A stretch of DNA of 19,660 nt from Streptomyces rubellomurinus (GTDB taxonomy: Bacteria; Actinomycetota; Actinomycetes; Streptomycetales; Streptomycetaceae): NCBI RefSeq assembly GCF_000961885.1, contig NZ_JZKH01000116.1, positions 1 through 19,660 on the forward strand. The letters run 5' to 3'. Of this stretch, positions 6,139-14,122 are shown in pieces; the first letter of the stretch is position 1; every line of letters starts with the position of its first letter. A model generated the notes under the pieces. The model was not told the origin of the DNA. It worked only from the letters and a program-made list of their open reading frames with translations, and made no database searches. Both the position numbers and the translations under genes were made by a program.

Positions 6139-9100
6139 GTGACCTCCCCCTACCGGCTCGTGCGCAGCCCGCTCGCCCAGCCCGACCCGCCCGTGCTGGA
6201 CGAGTACCAGCGCGCCGTCGTCGAGCACCGCGGCGGCCCGCTGCTCGTCCTCGCCGGGCCGGGCACCGGCAAGACCACCACCCTCGTCGAAGCCGTCGCC
6301 CGCCGCATCGAACACGGCACCGACCCCGAGCGGATCCTCGTCCTCACCTTCAGCCGCAGGGCCGCCATGGAGCTGCGCGACCGGATGTCCGGCCGCCTCG
6401 GCACCGCCGCCGCCCCGCAGGCCACCACCTTCCACTCCTTCTGCTACGCCCTCCTGCGCGCCCACCAGGACCCGCAGGACTACGCCGAACCCCTGCGGCT
6501 GCTCTCCGGCCCCGAGCAGGACGTCATGGTCCGCGAACTCCTCGCCGGCGGCGCCGAGGACGCCCGCCTCGGCAGTTCACGGATCTCCTGGCCGCTCGAC
6601 CTGCGCGCCTGCCTCACCACCCGCGGCTTCGCCGACGAAGTCCGCGCCGTCCTCGCCCGCAGCCGCGAACTCGGCCTCGGAGAAGCCGAACTGGAACGCT
6701 TCGCGCACGGCGTCCAACGCCCCGACTGGGCCGCCGCCGCCCACTTCCTCGCCGACTACCTCGACGTCCTCGACCTGCGCGGCGTCCTCGACTACGCCGA
6801 ACTCGTCCACCGCGCCGTCCTGCTCGCCGAACGCCCCGAGATCGGCGAACAACTGCGCCGGCGCTACGACGTCGTCTTCGTCGACGAGTACCAGGACACC
6901 GACCCCAGCCAGGTCCGGCTGCTGCGCCGCCTCGCCGGCGGCGGACACGACCTCGTCGCGGTCGGCGACCCCGACCAGTCCATCTACGCCTTCCGCGGCG
7001 CCGACATCAACGGCATCCTCGACTTCCCGCAGACCTTCCGCCGCGCCGACGGCAGCCCCGCCGACGTCCAGGTGCTGCGCGTCTCCCGCCGCTCCGGCGC
7101 CGTCCTGCTCGCCGCCTCCCGCGAACTCGCCCGCCGGATGCCGATGGGCCGCCTGCCCGCCGACAAACTCGCCCAGCACCGCGCCCTGCTCCCCTCCCGC
7201 GAAGGCGGCCGGGTCGAGGTCTACACCTACCCCACCCCCGGCGCCGAACTCGACTCGATCGCCGACCTGCTGCGCCGCGCCCACCTCGAGGACGGCGTCC
7301 CCTGGGGCGAGATGGCCGTCCTGGTCCGGGCCGGCGCCCGCTCCATCCCCGGCGTACGGCGGGCCCTCGGCGCGGCCGGCGTCCCGCTGGAGATCGACGG
7401 CGACGACCTGCCGCTGCGCGAGGAACCCGCCGTCGCCCAGCTGCTGCTCGCCCTGCGCACCTGCGCCGAGCTCGCCGCCCGCGACAAGCACGGCGACCCG
7501 GACGCCCCCGACCCGCTCACCACCGACACCGCCCACGCCCTGCTCACCGGCCCGCTCGGCGGCCTCGACGGCTCCGACCTGCGACACCTCGGCCGCGCCC
7601 TGCGCGAGGAGGAACGCGCCGCCCTGCGCGCCGAAGGCCGCCCCGGCACCGCCCCGCGCCCCGCCGACGAACTCGTCCGCGAAGCCCTCGCCGAACCCGA
7701 ACGCCTCGTCGCCCTCGACCCCGCCACCGCCCGACCCTCCTACGCCCGCAGGGCCCGCGACCTCGGCACCCTGCTGCGCAAGGTCCGCGAACAGCTCGCC
7801 GGCGGCTGCACCGCCGAGGAAGCGCTCTGGGAACTGTGGGACGGCAGCCGCCGCTGGCGCGAACGCCTCGAACGCGCCGCCCTGCGCGGCGGCGCCGCCG
7901 GCCGCAACGCCGACCGCGACCTCGACGCCCTGTGCGCCCTGTTCGAGACCGCCGCCCGCGCCGAGGAACAGGTCACCGGTCACCGCAGCGCCCTCGACCT
8001 GCTCGCCGAACTCGAAGCCCAGGACATCGCCGCCGACACCCTCACCGTCCGCGCCGTGCGCCCCGAAGCCGTCCGGCTGATGACCGCCCACCGCTCCAAG
8101 GGCCTCGAATGGCGCCTGGTCGTCGTCGCCGGCGTCCAGGACGGCCTCTGGCCCGACCTGCGCCGCCGCGGCTCCCTGCTCGAAGCCGACCGGATCGGCC
8201 GCGACGGCCTCGCCGAACCGCTCTCCCCGGCCGCCCTCCTCGGCGAGGAACGCCGCCTCTTCTACGTCGCCGCCACCCGCGCCAAGGAACGCCTCGTCGT
8301 CACCGCCGTCAAGGCTCCCGCCGACGACGGCGACGAACCCTCCCGCTTCCTGCGCGAGCTCTACCGCGAGGACGTCGACCCCAGGACCGGCAAGGTGGTG
8401 CGCCGCACCCCGCCCGTCACCGTCGAGGACGTCACCCACCGCCCCCGCCGCCCGCTGTCCGTCGCCGCCCTGGTCGCCGAACTGCGGGCCGTCACCGTCG
8501 ACCCCGCGCGCTCGCCCGAACTGCGCCGCGCCGCCGCCGAACGCCTCGCCACCCTCGCCGCCGCCACCGACGACGACGGCCTGCCGCTCGTCCCCGCCGC
8601 CCACCCCGACCGCTGGTGGGGCCTGGACGACCCGACCGCCGCCCCCGAACCGCTGCGCAGCCCCGACCTGCCCGTCCGGCTCTCCGGCAGCGGCCTCGAA
8701 CAGCTGGAGAACTGCTCGCTGCAGTGGTTCCTCGACAAGGAGGTCGGGGCCCGCGCCGCCGGCAGCGCCGCCCAGGGCTTCGGCAACGTCGTCCACGCCC
8801 TCGCCGACGAGGTCGGCTCCGGCCGCACCCCCGCCGACCTCGCCGTCCTCATGGAACGCCTCGACACCGTCTGGGACGCCCTCGCCTTCGACGCCCCCTG
8901 GAAGTCCCGGCAGGAGAAGACCGAGGCCCGCGCCGCCCTGGAACGCTTCCTCAACTGGCACGTCCTCGAACGCGGCCGCGACGTCGTCGCCACCGAGCAC
9001 GGCTTCGACGTCACCCTCGACACCGGCGGCGTCTCGGTGCGCATCCGCGGCTCCATGGACCGGGTCGAGAAGGACCAGGCCGGGCGCGCCTACGTCGTCG

Positions 9101-9471
9101 ACTTCAAGACCGGCAAGCAGATCCCCACCGACAAGTCGCTGCCCGAGCACAAGCAGCTCGCCGTCTACCAGCTCGCCGTCCGCGCCGGCGCCCTCAACGA
9201 CCTGCCCGGCTTCACCGAACGGCCCCCCGCCACCGGCGGCGCCGAACTCGTCCACCTGCGCGAGGCCGCCGCCAAGGCCGCCCCCGACGCCCCCAAGGTG
9301 CAGCGCCAGGACCCGCCCGAGGGCGACCCGTGGATCGAGAACCTGCTCGCCGAGGCCGCCGGGAAGGTCCTCGCCGAACGCTTCGTCCCGCAGACCGGCG
9401 GCGGCTGCGACCGCTGCGCCTTCCGCCGCAGCTGCTCCGCCCAGCGCGACGGCGCGCAGCTCGTCGAGTAG
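6139..9471 (+). CDS. adnA: AdnA: helicase-nuclease subunit of the AdnAB double-strand-break resection complex
   Basis: A 1110-residue UvrD/Rep-type superfamily 1 motor fused to a RecB-type nuclease. Walker A GPGTGKT is at 40-46, DEYQDT at 249-254, followed by VGDPDQSIYAFRG, then TAHRSKGLEW and the motif VI block FYVAATRAKE. The C-terminal PD-(D/E)XK nuclease shows GNVVHAL, GSMDRVE, Asp988 in DFKTGK and QLAVYQLAV. Cys859, Cys1090, Cys1093 and Cys1099 have the spacing of an AddB-type iron-sulfur cluster. All motor and nuclease key residues are present. I call it AdnA, not AdnB, because it is first in the pair and its nuclease Asp lies about 120 residues from the end, as I recall for mycobacterial AdnA. 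The GTG at 6139 is preceded closely by AGGAAG; an upstream start at 6076 would fall inside the leader hairpin region. Confidence 0.9.
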   Translation: MTSPYRLVRSPLAQPDPPVLDEYQRAVVEHRGGPLLVLAGPGTGKTTTLVEAVARRIEHGTDPERILVLTFSRRAAMELRDRMSGRLGTAAAPQATTFHSFCYALLRAHQDPQDYAEPLRLLSGPEQDVMVRELLAGGAEDARLGSSRISWPLDLRACLTTRGFADEVRAVLARSRELGLGEAELERFAHGVQRPDWAAAAHFLADYLDVLDLRGVLDYAELVHRAVLLAERPEIGEQLRRRYDVVFVDEYQDTDPSQVRLLRRLAGGGHDLVAVGDPDQSIYAFRGADINGILDFPQTFRRADGSPADVQVLRVSRRSGAVLLAASRELARRMPMGRLPADKLAQHRALLPSREGGRVEVYTYPTPGAELDSIADLLRRAHLEDGVPWGEMAVLVRAGARSIPGVRRALGAAGVPLEIDGDDLPLREEPAVAQLLLALRTCAELAARDKHGDPDAPDPLTTDTAHALLTGPLGGLDGSDLRHLGRALREEERAALRAEGRPGTAPRPADELVREALAEPERLVALDPATARPSYARRARDLGTLLRKVREQLAGGCTAEEALWELWDGSRRWRERLERAALRGGAAGRNADRDLDALCALFETAARAEEQVTGHRSALDLLAELEAQDIAADTLTVRAVRPEAVRLMTAHRSKGLEWRLVVVAGVQDGLWPDLRRRGSLLEADRIGRDGLAEPLSPAALLGEERRLFYVAATRAKERLVVTAVKAPADDGDEPSRFLRELYREDVDPRTGKVVRRTPPVTVEDVTHRPRRPLSVAALVAELRAVTVDPARSPELRRAAAERLATLAAATDDDGLPLVPAAHPDRWWGLDDPTAAPEPLRSPDLPVRLSGSGLEQLENCSLQWFLDKEVGARAAGSAAQGFGNVVHALADEVGSGRTPADLAVLMERLDTVWDALAFDAPWKSRQEKTEARAALERFLNWHVLERGRDVVATEHGFDVTLDTGGVSVRIRGSMDRVEKDQAGRAYVVDFKTGKQIPTDKSLPEHKQLAVYQLAVRAGALNDLPGFTERPPATGGAELVHLREAAAKAAPDAPKVQRQDPPEGDPWIENLLAEAAGKVLAERFVPQTGGGCDRCAFRRSCSAQRDGAQLVE

Positions 9472-9516
9472 CGGGGGTCACCTCGGGCGGGCGCCCGGGT
9501 TGTCGGCCCGGCCCGT

Positions 9517-9522
9517 TACGGT
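9517..9522 (+). promoter_or_regulatory. Leaderless-type -10 element for adnB
   Basis: TACGGT matches TANNNT and ends six bases before the GTG start. This is the usual arrangement for leaderless transcripts in actinobacteria, and no Shine-Dalgarno precedes the GTG. No clear -35 is seen at the proper spacing. adnB may therefore have its own start in addition to readthrough from adnA. Confidence 0.45.
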
Positions 9523-9528
9523 TGCGGG

Positions 9529-12500
9529 GTGACCGCCGTGCTCAGCCATCCCGACCAGCTCAAGGACCTGCTCGGGATCCCGTTCAACCGGGAGCAGATG
9601 GCGGCCATCGGCGCCCCCCTCGCACCGGCCGTCATCGTCGCCGGCGCCGGCTCCGGCAAGACCACCGTCATGGCCGCCCGGGTCGTCTGGCTGGTCGGCT
9701 CCGGCGCCGTACGGCCCGAAGAGGTCCTCGGCCTCACCTTCACCAACAAGGCCGCCGCCGAACTCGCCGAACGCGTCCGCACCGCCCTCCTGCGGGCCGG
9801 CATCACCGACCGGGACGGCGCCGAACCGCTCGGCGACCCCGAGATCTCCACCTACCACGCCTTCGCCGGCCGCCTCCTCAAGGAACACGGCCTGCGCATC
9901 GGCATCGAACCCGACACCCGCCTGCTCGCCGACGCCACCCGCTTCCAGCTCGCCGCCAAGGTCCTGCGCACCGCCCGCGGCCCCTTCCCCGCCCTCACCG
10001 GCACCTTCGCCAACCTCGTCGCCGACCTCACCGCCCTCGACGGCGAACTCGCCGAACACCTCGTCGAGCCCGCCGCCCTGCGCGCCTTCGACGAGGACCT
10101 GCTCGACACCCTCGCCACCGTCAAGCTCACCAACGACGACCTGCGCGCCGTCCCCGCCACCGCCCGCGCCCGCCTCGAACTGCTGCGCCTCGTCGAGGAC
10201 TACCGGCACCGCAAGCAGGCCGCCGGGCTGATGGACTTCGGCGACCAGATAGCCGCCGCCGCCCGCCTCGCCCAGCAGCGCCCCGAAGTCGGCGAACTCC
10301 TGCGCGGCCAGTTCAAGGTCGTCCTCCTCGACGAGTACCAGGACACCTCCGTCGCCCAGCGCCTCATGCTCGCCGGCCTCTTCGGCGCCGCCCGCGACGG
10401 CACGAGCGCCGGACACCCGGTCACCGCGGTCGGCGACCCCTGCCAGGCCATCTACGGCTGGCGCGGCGCCTCCGTCGCCAACCTCGACGACTTCCCCCGC
10501 CACTTCCCGCAGGCCGACGGCACCCCCGCCGACCGCTACGCGCTCAGCGAGAACCGCCGCAGCGGCGGCCGGCTGCTCGCCTTCGCCAACGAACTCGCCG
10601 CCCCGCTGCGGCAGATGCACGAGGGCGTCGAGGCGCTGCGCCCGGCCCCCGGCGCCGAACACGACGGCCACGTGCGGGCCGCGCTGCTGGACACCCACGC
10701 CGAGGAGGTCGACTGGCTCGCCGACTCGATCGCCCACCTGGTGCGCACCGGCACCGCGCCCGGCCGGATCGCCGTGCTGTGCCGGGGCGGCGCGGCCTTC
10801 CCCGACATCCACGCCGCGCTCGTCGCCCGCGAGGTGCCCGTCGAGGTGGTCGGCCTCGGCGGACTGCTCCAACTGCCCGAGGTGGCCGACCTGGTGGCCG
10901 TCTGCGAGGTGCTGCAGGACCCGACCGCCAACGCCGCCCTGGTGCGCCTGCTGATCGGCCCGCGCTGGCGGATCGGCCCGCGTGACCTCGCGCTGCTCGG
11001 CCGCCGCGCCGCCGACCTGGTGCGCGGCGCCCGGCCCGAGGGCGTCGAGGCGCTGGCCGCCGCCGTCGCCGAGGCCGACCCGACCGAGGTGGTCTCGCTG
11101 GCCGACGCGGTGGAGACCTTCGTCGAAGCCGACCAGCCGGACGAGCTGCCGTTCTCCGCCGAGGCCCGGGTGCGCTTCGCCCGGCTCGCCCGGGAGCTGC
11201 GCGAGCTGCGCCGCTCGCTCGCCGACCCGCTGATGGACGTGCTGCACCGGGTGCTGGCCGTCACCGGCCTGGAGGTCGAACTCGCCGCCTCCCCGCAGGC
11301 GCTGGCCGCCCGGCGCCGGGAGACCCTGCACGCCTTCCTGGACGTCGCCGCCTCCTTCGCCGACCTGGACGGCGATCCGGGCCTGAGCGCCTTCCTCGGC
11401 TTCCTGCGCGCCGCCCAGGAGTACGAGCGCGGCCTGGACAGCAGCCTGCCCGGCGGCGAGGACACCGTGAAGGTGCTCACCGCGCACAAGTCCAAGGGCC
11501 TGGAGTGGGACGTGGTGGCCGTCCCCGGCCTGGTGAAGGGCGCGTTCCCGTCCGGCAGCCCGCGCGAACGCTGGACCAGCACCAAGCGCGTGCTCCCGCA
11601 CGCCCTGCGCGGCGACGCCGCCACCCTGCCCGACGTGCGCGGCGGGTGGAACGGCAAGGCGATGACGGCGTTCCGGAAGGAACTGGCCGAGCACTCGGCG
11701 ACCGAGGAACTGCGCCTGGGCTACGTCGCGTTCACCCGCCCCCGCGCGCTGCTGCTGGCCTCCGGGCACTGGTGGGGGCCGAGCCAGAAGACCGTCCGCG
11801 GGCCGTCCGCGTTCCTGGAACTGCTGCGCGAGCACTGCGAGCGGCCCGGCGGCGGCGAGGTCGAGCACTGGGCGCCGCAGCCGGAGCCGGGCGCGGCGAA
11901 CCCGGCGCTGGCCGCCGCCGTCGAACGGCCCTGGCCGCTGCCGCTGGACCCGGCCGCCCAGCACGCCCGCCGCCGGGTCGCCGAGGTGGTGCGCGCCCGC
12001 CTCGCGGGCGGGCCGGCACCCGAGCCCGAGCCGATGGCCGTCGAGGACCAGCGCCAGGTCGCCTCCTGGGACCGCGATCTGACCGCGCTGCTGGGCGAGT
12101 TGGAGCGCTCCCGGCGCACCGCCCGCGAGGTGCCGCTGCCCGCCGCGCTGTCCGCCACCCAGCTGATGCGGCTGGCCGCCGACCCGGACGGCTTCGCCCG
12201 CGACCTGGCCCGCCCGATGCCCCGCCCCCCGCAGCCCGCCGCCCGGCGCGGCACCCGCTTCCACGCCTGGGTGCAGTCCCGGATCGAGCCGCTGCTGCTG
12301 GTCGGGCCCGGCGCGCTGCCCGGCGCCGACGACGACGGCATCGAGGACGAGCAGGACCTGGAACGGCTCAAGGAGGCGTTCCTGCGCACCGAGTACGCGC
12401 AGCGCAAGCCGTACCGGGTCGAGGCGCCGTTCCAGCTGGTGCTGGCGGGGAGGGTGGTGCGCGGCCGGATCGACGCGGTCTACCGGGACGGTGACGGGAT

Positions 12501-12741
12501 GTCGGAATCCGGTGGTGCGTCACGCTACGAAGTGGTGGACTGGAAGACGCACCGCGAGGAGACCGCCGACCCGCTGCAGCTCGCGGTCTACCGGCTCGCC
12601 TGGGCCGAGCAGACGGGCGTCGATCCCGAGCAGGTCACGGCGTCGTTCCTGTACGTCCGCAGCGGACGGATCGTCCGCCCGACAGGACTTCCCGACCGAA
12701 AAGAGTTGGAACGGCTCCTGATCGGGAACAGTGAAGAATGA
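9529..12741 (+). CDS. adnB: AdnB: helicase-nuclease subunit of the AdnAB double-strand-break resection complex
   Basis: A 1070-residue partner of AdnA, again a UvrD-type motor with a C-terminal RecB-family nuclease. Walker A AGSGKTT is around Lys44, DEYQDT at 268-273, then VGDPCQAIYGWRGAS, TAHKSKGLEWD and the motif VI region GYVAFTRPRALLL. The nuclease has GTRFHAWVQ, GRIDAVY, Asp1004 in VVDWKTHRE and QLAVYRLAW, with a short tail of about 66 residues. There is no C-terminal Cys cluster, unlike AdnA. In mycobacteria the AdnB motor drives unwinding while each subunit's nuclease cuts one strand; the intact motifs suggest the same here. It starts 57 bases after adnA with no Shine-Dalgarno. Codon choice shifts near 10600 from CTC/GAA-rich to CTG/GAG-rich. 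Confidence 0.9.
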   Translation: MTAVLSHPDQLKDLLGIPFNREQMAAIGAPLAPAVIVAGAGSGKTTVMAARVVWLVGSGAVRPEEVLGLTFTNKAAAELAERVRTALLRAGITDRDGAEPLGDPEISTYHAFAGRLLKEHGLRIGIEPDTRLLADATRFQLAAKVLRTARGPFPALTGTFANLVADLTALDGELAEHLVEPAALRAFDEDLLDTLATVKLTNDDLRAVPATARARLELLRLVEDYRHRKQAAGLMDFGDQIAAAARLAQQRPEVGELLRGQFKVVLLDEYQDTSVAQRLMLAGLFGAARDGTSAGHPVTAVGDPCQAIYGWRGASVANLDDFPRHFPQADGTPADRYALSENRRSGGRLLAFANELAAPLRQMHEGVEALRPAPGAEHDGHVRAALLDTHAEEVDWLADSIAHLVRTGTAPGRIAVLCRGGAAFPDIHAALVAREVPVEVVGLGGLLQLPEVADLVAVCEVLQDPTANAALVRLLIGPRWRIGPRDLALLGRRAADLVRGARPEGVEALAAAVAEADPTEVVSLADAVETFVEADQPDELPFSAEARVRFARLARELRELRRSLADPLMDVLHRVLAVTGLEVELAASPQALAARRRETLHAFLDVAASFADLDGDPGLSAFLGFLRAAQEYERGLDSSLPGGEDTVKVLTAHKSKGLEWDVVAVPGLVKGAFPSGSPRERWTSTKRVLPHALRGDAATLPDVRGGWNGKAMTAFRKELAEHSATEELRLGYVAFTRPRALLLASGHWWGPSQKTVRGPSAFLELLREHCERPGGGEVEHWAPQPEPGAANPALAAAVERPWPLPLDPAAQHARRRVAEVVRARLAGGPAPEPEPMAVEDQRQVASWDRDLTALLGELERSRRTAREVPLPAALSATQLMRLAADPDGFARDLARPMPRPPQPAARRGTRFHAWVQSRIEPLLLVGPGALPGADDDGIEDEQDLERLKEAFLRTEYAQRKPYRVEAPFQLVLAGRVVRGRIDAVYRDGDGMSESGGASRYEVVDWKTHREETADPLQLAVYRLAWAEQTGVDPEQVTASFLYVRSGRIVRPTGLPDRKELERLLIGNSEE

Positions 12742-12806
12742 GTCACTCAGAGCATCCAAGTCATCACGGCAGCGCCCGAAACCTGTGCGTCATGCACGTT
12801 TCGTGC
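12739..12806. promoter_or_regulatory. Palindromes in the adnB-phosphatase gap
   Basis: The 190-base gap from 12742 to 12931 holds two perfect odd palindromes: TGAGTCACTCA at 12739-12749, overlapping the adnB stop codon, and GCACGTTTCGTGC at 12794-12806. TATTGT at 12808-12813 could be a -10 next to the second palindrome, but no good -35 is present. The patch is less GC-rich than the genes. I see no strong terminator after adnB. Confidence 0.35.
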
Positions 12807-12918
12807 CTATTGTGGGGTCGGTAACCGGTCAACCCCCGAGCTCCGGCCGCCGGCGAGGCCCGCCTCACCTAACCCTCAGTCATCACCGCAGGTGCCAGCG
12901 GCATCCGCGTCTTCTGCT

Positions 12919-12924
12919 GGAGAG
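12919..12924 (+). promoter_or_regulatory. Ribosome binding site that fixes a TTG start
   Basis: GGAGAG lies seven bases before TTG at 12932. It is the only good site in the region and makes this the likely start of the phosphatase, instead of the in-frame ATG at 12731, which would lie inside adnB. Confidence 0.75.
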
Positions 12925-12931
12925 ACCGAAG

Positions 12932-14122
12932 TTGAGCGCGACCGGATGGATCAGAGAGCGGTTCACCGGGCCGACCCCGGGCCCCGCACCCGGCACGACC
13001 GGCACCTGGCCGCGGACGGCACTCGTGCTGCCGCTCGTCGGCATGGCGCTGATCGTCCTCCTCGACTACGTCAGCGGCACCGAGGTCACGGTCGAACCGG
13101 CCCTCACCGCCGTGCCCGCGCTGGCCGCCGTGGTCAGCCGCCGCACCTGGTACCCGCTCGCCATCGGCCTGTGCACCGAGGCGGCGGCCTTCCTGATGGC
13201 CATCCGCGGCGACGCGCTCGGCCAGTCCGTGCACGTCGCCAGCGTCTTCGCGATCCTGCTCGTCGCCACCATCGGCTGGGTCAGCGCCACCCTGCGGCTG
13301 CGCCAGGAACGCGCCCTGGCCGACGCCCAACTGGTCGCCTCGATCGCCCGCCGGGTACTGCTGCGACCCGTCCCCGAACGGGTCGGCACCGTGCGCGCCG
13401 CCGTCCACTACGAGGCCGCCGCCGCACACGCCCGCATCGGCGGCGACCTGTACGAGGTCGTCAACACCCGGCACGGCGTACGGGCCGTCGTCGGCGACGT
13501 GCGCGGCAAGGGCCTCGGCGCCGTCGAGACCGCCGCCGCCGTGCTCGGCGCCTTCCGCGAGGCCGCCCACCAGGAACCCGCCCTCGACCGGGTGGCCGGC
13601 TGGCTGGCCGTCAGCCTCGACCGCGCCCTGCACGAGAACGACCACCCCGGCGTCGAGGAGGAGTTCGTCACCCTGGTCCTCATCGGCGTCACCCCGGACG
13701 GCGCCGCCGAGATCGTCAACTGCGGCCACCCCGCCCCGCTGCTGCTGCGCGGCGCCGACGTCCACCCGCTCGAACTCGCCGACACCGTACCGCCGCTGGG
13801 CGTCCTCGACCCGGCCGACGTCCGCCCGCCGGTGCACCGGATCGCCCTGCGCGGCGGCGACCGGGTGCTGCTGTTCACCGACGGCGTGATCGAGGCCCGC
13901 GACCGCACCGGCGCCTTCTACCCGCTCGCCGAACGCCTCCCGCGCTGCGCCGCCGAGCGCCCCGCCGACGTCCTGGAACGGCTGCACGAGGACGTGGTGC
14001 GCCACGTCGGCCGCCAGCTCGGCGACGACGCCGCGATGCTGCTCCTGCAGTACGAGTCGGCGCCCGGCCCCGAACTGCCCCACCAGGGCGGCGTCCTGGC
14101 CCGCAGCCAGGCCCCCCTCTAG
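12932..14122 (+). CDS. Membrane-anchored PP2C/SpoIIE-type protein phosphatase
   Basis: A 396-residue protein that starts at TTG. Residues 30-122 carry four hydrophobic segments (about 30-47, 52-69, 73-91 and 100-120), then a short linker and a SpoIIE/RsbU-type PPM phosphatase domain from about 155 to 375. Metal-site acidic residues are visible: Asp172 in GGDLYE, Asp189 in GDVRGKG, Asp317 in FTDGVIEARD and Asp365/366 in GDDAAM. The CGHPAP motif at 264-269 is also typical. Such enzymes dephosphorylate Ser/Thr on anti-sigma-factor antagonists in partner-switching pathways. No sensor (PAS or GAF) or kinase domain and no anti-sigma gene is next to it, so the partner is unknown. Its stop codon overlaps that of the convergent gene. 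Confidence 0.88.
   Translation: MSATGWIRERFTGPTPGPAPGTTGTWPRTALVLPLVGMALIVLLDYVSGTEVTVEPALTAVPALAAVVSRRTWYPLAIGLCTEAAAFLMAIRGDALGQSVHVASVFAILLVATIGWVSATLRLRQERALADAQLVASIARRVLLRPVPERVGTVRAAVHYEAAAAHARIGGDLYEVVNTRHGVRAVVGDVRGKGLGAVETAAAVLGAFREAAHQEPALDRVAGWLAVSLDRALHENDHPGVEEEFVTLVLIGVTPDGAAEIVNCGHPAPLLLRGADVHPLELADTVPPLGVLDPADVRPPVHRIALRGGDRVLLFTDGVIEARDRTGAFYPLAERLPRCAAERPADVLERLHEDVVRHVGRQLGDDAAMLLLQYESAPGPELPHQGGVLARSQAPL

Noticed and set aside
9484..9497. Hairpin between adnA and adnB as a terminator
   Set aside because: CGGGCG/CGCCCG has a two-base loop and only six pairs at best; too tight and short to support.
5589..10985. Very long plus-strand open frame rich in Arg and Pro
   Set aside because: Runs over the ATL gene, adnA and part of adnB in another frame; its Arg/Pro/Gly composition is the usual off-frame signature in GC-rich DNA.
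5677..12741. ATL plus two helicase-nucleases as a new anti-phage defence system
   Set aside because: The proteins match the housekeeping AdnAB repair complex and an ATL, in a conserved chromosomal setting, with no effector, mobile element or atypical composition.
12817..12835. GGTAACCGGTC as an operator
   Set aside because: Only a short GGTAACC/ACCGGT core is symmetrical; the flanks do not pair, so it is no better than chance.
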